NCBI GenBank assembly: GCA_018819165.1
Contig: JAHJQP010000180.1
Coordinates: 1 to 9,255 of the forward strand
Direction of reading: 5' to 3'
Source of the DNA: Pseudomonadota bacterium
GTDB taxonomy: Bacteria; Desulfobacterota; Syntrophia; Syntrophales; UBA5619
Length of the DNA: 9,255 nucleotides
Below are positions 6,186-9,255 of the stretch, piece by piece. The translations under genes were made by a program, and so were the position numbers. Below the pieces are notes generated by a model, which saw nothing but the letters and a program-made list of their open reading frames with translations, was not told the DNA's origin and did no database searches. Position 1 is the stretch's first letter. Each line of letters opens with the position of its first letter.

Positions 6186-6743
6186 ATGTCGGGAAGGGGT
6201 CTCAGAATCATCATCTGCGTGGGCGTTCTGATCATAGCCCTGTGGCAGCCGGGTGGCGCGCGGGGCGACACGCAGAAGAAGCCGCGGGTCGAGCGGGATC
6301 ATCCGATTCAGATCGTCTCCGACCGTCTGGACGCCTACCATGAAAAGCGGATGGTCGTCTTTTCCGGCAATGCAGTGGCCACCCAGGGTGCGCGGACAAT
6401 CCGGTCCGATCGCCTGACTCTCTACTATAAGGAAGATCAAAAGACAGCCGGCGGGTCTACCCGGGAGGTCGAAGGAACGGGAAATCTGGAAAGGGTGGAG
6501 GCCAAGGGCCATGTCACGATCACCGAAGGCGACCGGATCGTGACCGGGGAGGAGGCCCTCTTCGAACAGGATGCCCAGAAGATCACTATGACGGGCGGCG
6601 CTGTCATGCGCGAAGGCGCGAATATCATCCGGGGGGACCGGATTATAGTATTCCTCAACGAGAACCGGGGAGTAGTGGAGAGTGCGGAGAACAATCGCGT
6701 GACTGCCACGATCTATCCGGGCGAGAAGCAGGAGAAGCGGTGA
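6186..6743 (+). CDS. lptA: LPS transport periplasmic protein LptA (OstA-like)
   Basis: LptA forms the periplasmic bridge that carries LPS from LptC to the outer-membrane LptD. This 185-residue protein (same length as E. coli LptA) starts with a Sec signal peptide: basic GRGLR, a hydrophobic core at about 7-19 and a likely cleavage after ARG near residue 27, before DTQKK. The mature part shows the OstA N-domain pattern: HPIQIVSDRLDAYHEKRMVV, followed by FSGNAVATQGARTIRSDRL, then VEAKGHVTITEGDRIVTGEEA and TGGAVMREGANIIRGDRI. The SD/RLDA-like and G-A/G-H-V strand turns are typical. It is 12 nt downstream of lptC, with a purine-rich AGGGGGAAAGG Shine-Dalgarno region (about 6173-6183). The C-terminal tail is short and charged (GEKQEKR). 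Function follows family and operon position with high confidence. Confidence 0.94.
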   Translation: MSGRGLRIIICVGVLIIALWQPGGARGDTQKKPRVERDHPIQIVSDRLDAYHEKRMVVFSGNAVATQGARTIRSDRLTLYYKEDQKTAGGSTREVEGTGNLERVEAKGHVTITEGDRIVTGEEALFEQDAQKITMTGGAVMREGANIIRGDRIIVFLNENRGVVESAENNRVTATIYPGEKQEKR

Positions 6744-6773
6744 ATGTTGACGATTCAGGGCTTTGTCGCGTGA
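6744..6773 (+). CDS. 9-codon mini-ORF between lptA and lptB (possible translation relay)
   Basis: An ATG directly abuts the lptA TGA (6741-6743). It is preceded at good spacing by AGGAGAAG (6730-6737), the only strong Shine-Dalgarno in this gap. It encodes MLTIQGFVA and stops at TGA 6771-6773, leaving just 7 nt before the likely lptB ATG at 6781, which has no Shine-Dalgarno of its own. This geometry suits ribosomes re-initiating at lptB. Alternatively, removing one T from the TTT at 6762-6764 would fuse this ORF in frame to lptB (MLTIQGLSRDLF-MGKL), so it may be the broken or mis-sequenced true lptB start. Confidence 0.4.
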   Translation: MLTIQGFVA

Positions 6774-6780
6774 TCTCTTC

Positions 6781-7503
6781 ATGGGAAAACTGACCGCAAC
6801 GGGGCTGATCAAGATCTATAGCGGGAGGAGAGTGGTCAACCGGATAAACCTGGAGATCAATCCAGGCGAGGTTGTGGGCCTTCTGGGACCCAACGGCGCC
6901 GGGAAGACGACGACCTTTTACATGATGGTCGGTCTGATCAAGCCGGACGAAGGGACGATTTTCCTTGACGGTGAGGATCTGAGCCAGTGTCCCATGTACA
7001 TCCGGGCGCGCAAGGGGCTGAATTACCTGCCGCAGGAGCCTTCTATTTTCCGGAAGCTGACGGTGCGGGAAAATATCATGGCCATCCTGGAGACGATTCC
7101 CAGCGACCGGGAGGAGAGGGAAGAGCGTCTGCGGATGCTCTTAGGAGAACTTGGGCTGACGGGGCTTGCGGAAAACAGCGCCTATTCGCTTTCCGGTGGC
7201 GAGCGGAGGCGGGTGGAGATCACGAGGGCGCTTGTCACGTCACCGAAATATATCCTCCTGGATGAACCCTTTGCGGGGATCGATCCGCTGGCCGTAGCCG
7301 ACATCGGGAAAATCATCGCCCAACTCAAGACGAAGGGGATCGGCGTGATCATTTCCGATCACAATGTCCGTGAAACCCTGTCCGTGTGCGACCGGGCTTA
7401 CATCGTCAACGAAGGAACGATTCTCGTGGAAGGAACGCCGGAAGTGATCGCCGGCTCTGAGATAGCAAGGAAGATTTATTTCGGTGACGACTTCAAATTC
7501 TGA
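6781..7503 (+). CDS. lptB: LPS export ABC transporter ATP-binding protein LptB
   Basis: LptB is the cytoplasmic ATPase dimer of LptB2FG, whose ATP hydrolysis drives LPS extraction and export. Starting at ATG 6781 gives 240 residues (E. coli 241), and MGKLTATGLIKIYSGRRVV aligns from the first residue with E. coli LptB. An in-frame TTG at 6763 would add six residues and is less likely. All ABC elements are present: Walker A GPNGAGKTT with K42, Q-loop LPQEPSIF, signature LSGGERRR, Walker B ILLDEP with catalytic E162, and switch H194 (SDHNV). The PMYIRARKG stretch (starting near residue 71) matches the LptB helical subdomain that contacts LptF/G. Genes for LptF and LptG are not in the window, as is usual. 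The start lacks its own Shine-Dalgarno; see the mini-ORF ending 7 nt upstream. Confidence 0.96.
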   Translation: MGKLTATGLIKIYSGRRVVNRINLEINPGEVVGLLGPNGAGKTTTFYMMVGLIKPDEGTIFLDGEDLSQCPMYIRARKGLNYLPQEPSIFRKLTVRENIMAILETIPSDREEREERLRMLLGELGLTGLAENSAYSLSGGERRRVEITRALVTSPKYILLDEPFAGIDPLAVADIGKIIAQLKTKGIGVIISDHNVRETLSVCDRAYIVNEGTILVEGTPEVIAGSEIARKIYFGDDFKF

Positions 7504-7521
7504 AGCTCTCGTCAAATTCTG
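7493..7521 (+). repeat. 10-bp direct repeat across the lptB stop codon
   Basis: TCAAATTCTG occurs at 7493-7502 and again at 7512-7521, a period of 19 bp. The first copy overlaps the last codons of lptB and part of its TGA stop; the second lies in the rpoN leader. It is AT-rich against a GC-rich background. It may be a small duplication or a protein-binding pair on nearly the same helix face (about 1.8 turns). No function is assigned. Confidence 0.45.
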
Positions 7522-7551
7522 CACGGGGATGGAAGGTAGCGCAGTCGGAAC

Positions 7552-9018
7552 ATGGCATTTGAACTAAAGCAGAATCTGAAACTGACCCAGCAGTTGGTCA
7601 TGACGCCCCAGCTCCAGCAGGCCATCAAGCTCCTGCAGCTTTCACGACTGGACCTGATGGATACGATCAATCAGGAGATGGAGGAGAATCCTCTTCTGGA
7701 GGAGGTCACGTCGGATGAGGATCCCGAAGCCGAAAAGAAGATCGAACCCGAACAGACTGAGGAGGGCGATCGGGAAGAGATCAAGACGGCGGAGCGGACC
7801 GAAGAACTGACGGGAGCGGGAGACGGCCGGGAAGAGTTCGACTGGGACAGTTATCTGGAAGACTATGGTTCGATGGGGATCACCTACGACCGGAAGGAGG
7901 GCCCCGCTCCCTCCTGGGACAACCTCCTGGTGGCGAAATCCTCGCTCACGGACCACCTCATGTGGCAGCTCCGGCTTTCCCCGTTGACGGAGGATGAACA
8001 GCGCGTCGGCGAGCAGATCATCGGCAATCTTGACCAGAACGGCTATCTTGCGGCCACCCCGGAGGAGATCGCCTTGCAGGAGAAGGTGGATCCGGCCTTT
8101 GCGGAGGAGGTGCTGAAAAAGATCCAGGAGTTCGATCCTATCGGCATCGCCGCCCGCGATCTCCGGGAGTGCCTGCTCATTCAGGCGAGAATGGCGGAGG
8201 GTGCGCGTCCCCTCTTGGAAAAGATCATCCTCGGCCATCTGAAAGACCTGGAAATCAAGAACTATGACTACATCGCCCGGAAATTGAAAGCGCCTCTCGC
8301 CGATGTCCTGGCGGCAGTCGTCATCATCAGCAATATGGATCCCAAGCCGGGGAGCGTCTATAATGAGGAACGCACCCAGGCGATCATACCCGACGTCTAT
8401 GTCATCAAAAGCGGCGACGACTATAAAATCGTCCTCAACGACGACGGCCTGCCGCGGCTCCGGATCAGCAACTTTTATCGGGAGATCATGAGCGGGCTGA
8501 GCGGGGGGGCGAAGGCGAAAAACGGGAAGAATTATATCAAGGAACGGGTCCAGTCGGCGACCTGGCTCATTAAGAGCATTCAGCAGCGGCAGAAGACGAT
8601 CTACCGGGTTGCCGAGAGCATCGTCCGGTTTCAGAAGGAATTCTTCGACAGGGGGATCAGCTCTCTTAAACCGCTGATCCTGCGGGATGTCGCCGATGAT
8701 GTGGAAATGCACGAATCAACGATCAGCCGGGTGGTCACGAACAAGTACATGCATGCCCCGCGGGGCATTTTTGAAATGAAGTACTTCTTCGGCAGCAGCA
8801 TCCGCAGGAACGGCGGCGCTGATGTCGCCTCCAAAAGCGTGCAGGCGGATATCCGGAAGATCATCAGCGGTGAAGATCCCCGCAAACCTTTCAGCGATCA
8901 GGACATCGTCGAACGCCTTGCGAAGTCCGGAATATCCATCGCGAGGCGGACAGTCGCAAAATACAGAGAGATGATGAAAATTCTGCCCTCCTCAAGGCGG
9001 AAGAAGAAATATTATTGA
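7552..9018 (+). CDS. rpoN: RNA polymerase sigma-54 factor RpoN
   Basis: RpoN directs RNA polymerase to -24/-12 promoters and needs AAA+ activators to open them. The protein is 488 residues (E. coli 477). Region I (about 1-50) is the Gln/Leu-rich activator-responsive segment, LKQNLKLTQQLVMTPQLQQ onward to NPLLEE. Region II (about 52-105) is acidic and variable. Region III has the core-binding part (NLDQNGYLAATPEEI, FDPIGIAARDLRECL), a helix-turn-helix around 377-400 with MHESTISRV, then KYMHAPRGIFEMKYFF, and the diagnostic RpoN box ARRTVAKYRE at 464-473. The tail is basic (SSRRKKKYY). Its place after lptB and before hpf is conserved across Proteobacteria. A GGAAGG purine stretch (7531-7536) is 15 nt before the ATG, a weak Shine-Dalgarno. 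No -24/-12 autoregulatory site is obvious in the 48-nt gap. Confidence 0.98.
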   Translation: MAFELKQNLKLTQQLVMTPQLQQAIKLLQLSRLDLMDTINQEMEENPLLEEVTSDEDPEAEKKIEPEQTEEGDREEIKTAERTEELTGAGDGREEFDWDSYLEDYGSMGITYDRKEGPAPSWDNLLVAKSSLTDHLMWQLRLSPLTEDEQRVGEQIIGNLDQNGYLAATPEEIALQEKVDPAFAEEVLKKIQEFDPIGIAARDLRECLLIQARMAEGARPLLEKIILGHLKDLEIKNYDYIARKLKAPLADVLAAVVIISNMDPKPGSVYNEERTQAIIPDVYVIKSGDDYKIVLNDDGLPRLRISNFYREIMSGLSGGAKAKNGKNYIKERVQSATWLIKSIQQRQKTIYRVAESIVRFQKEFFDRGISSLKPLILRDVADDVEMHESTISRVVTNKYMHAPRGIFEMKYFFGSSIRRNGGADVASKSVQADIRKIISGEDPRKPFSDQDIVERLAKSGISIARRTVAKYREMMKILPSSRRKKKYY

Positions 9019-9036
9019 CGGGAGATAATGTCGGAG

Positions 9037-9075
9037 GGGCGGCTTAGCCATTTTGGCATGCCGCCCGCCGGCGGG
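9037..9075 (+). promoter_or_regulatory. GC-rich alternative hairpins in the hpf leader
   Basis: GGGCGGC (9037-9043) pairs fully with GCCGCCC (9060-9066). Inside it, GCCA (9047-9050) pairs with TGGC (9054-9057) around a TTT loop, giving a tall stem with a small internal loop. The perfect palindrome CCCGCCGGCGGG (9064-9075) shares 9064-9066 with the first stem, so the two compete. No T-run follows, so this is not a standard intrinsic terminator. It may be an mRNA-stability, processing or attenuation element between rpoN and hpf. Confidence 0.5.
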
Positions 9076-9106
9076 CCGGTAAAACCAGGAACAGGAGGAA
9101 ACGACC

Positions 9107-9255
9107 ATGAAGATTTCTGTGACATTCAGGAGTGCAGAGGGGGAAAACTGGCAAAAGGAATATGTGGAGGAAAGGCTGAAAAAACTGAAAAAATATATCG
9201 ATAATCCAGTAGATGCCCGTGTTATCCTCTCGGTCGAGAAATTCCGGAATACGGC
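9107..9255 (+). CDS. hpf: Ribosome hibernation promoting factor (HPF/RaiA family), N-terminal part (cut by window end)
   Basis: The frame from ATG 9107 runs to the window edge, giving 49 residues and a partial codon: MKISVTFRSAEGENWQKEYV, then EERLKKLKKYIDNPVDARVI and LSVEKFRNT. The pattern beta-strand, helix with YVEERLKKLKKYID, then strand ARVILSVEKFR matches the start of the HPF/YfiA fold, which binds the 30S decoding centre and inactivates ribosomes in stationary phase. AGGAGG (9093-9098) lies 8 nt before the ATG, one of the best Shine-Dalgarno sequences in the window. The position directly after rpoN is the conserved one in Proteobacteria, where ptsN often follows. Whether it is the short or the long (dimerising) type cannot be judged because the C-terminus is missing. 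The GC-rich leader upstream may control it separately from rpoN. Confidence 0.92.
   Translation, partial: MKISVTFRSAEGENWQKEYVEERLKKLKKYIDNPVDARVILSVEKFRNT

Noticed and set aside
7531..7548. GGTAGCGCAGTCGG resembling a tRNA D-arm in the rpoN leader
   Set aside because: No acceptor, anticodon or T-arm follows; the region runs directly into the rpoN start.
9015..9029. TTGACG and GATAAT at the end of rpoN as a promoter for hpf
   Set aside because: The two hexamers are only 3 bp apart and neither has a partner at 16-18 bp.

Overview
The window looks like a housekeeping stretch of a Gram-negative bacterium, most plausibly a deltaproteobacterium / Desulfobacterota of the Syntrophus-like kind. The reasons are an LPS (Kdo and Lpt) gene set, a full-length sigma-54, GC-rich coding with CGG/AGG-biased arginine codons, and a PHP-domain plus ATPase gene pair typical of anaerobes. 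The lineage is inferred from gene style and order, not from a marker gene. Every confident gene lies on the + strand, and no gap without a gene exceeds about 120 bases.

Layout. (1) 1-1012: the 3' end of a PHP-domain metal-dependent phosphoesterase gene overlaps a small GHKL ATPase gene by 8 nt. (2) 1013-1113: an AT-rich gap where codon style changes. (3) 1114-2001: xerD, the chromosome-dimer resolution recombinase. (4) 2057-4069: a 670-residue protein with one N-terminal membrane anchor, an unrecognised roughly 100-residue domain and about 14 TPR units. (5) 4097-5492: kdsA and kdsC, separated by 1 nt, which make Kdo-8-phosphate and then Kdo. (6) 5493-5612: an intergenic region holding a strong-looking sigma-70 type promoter. 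(7) 5613-7503: lptC, lptA and lptB, the inner-membrane to periplasm part of the LPS export bridge. (8) 7552-9018: rpoN, encoding sigma-54. (9) 9019-9106: a leader with GC-rich hairpins. (10) 9107-end: the start of hpf, a ribosome hibernation factor gene cut by the window edge.

How they work together. The order kdsC-lptC-lptA-lptB-rpoN-hpf is the same as in E. coli and many other Proteobacteria. KdsA and KdsC supply Kdo for the LPS inner core. LptB powers export, LptC passes LPS on in the inner membrane, and LptA carries it across the periplasm. RpoN and Hpf are conserved passengers that link the cluster to nitrogen/stress transcription and to translation shutdown.

I found no mobile element, CRISPR array, RNA gene or obviously novel multi-gene system. 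The items most worth a second look are a 9-codon relay ORF in front of lptB, the unassigned domain of the membrane-anchored TPR protein, and the structured leader before hpf.
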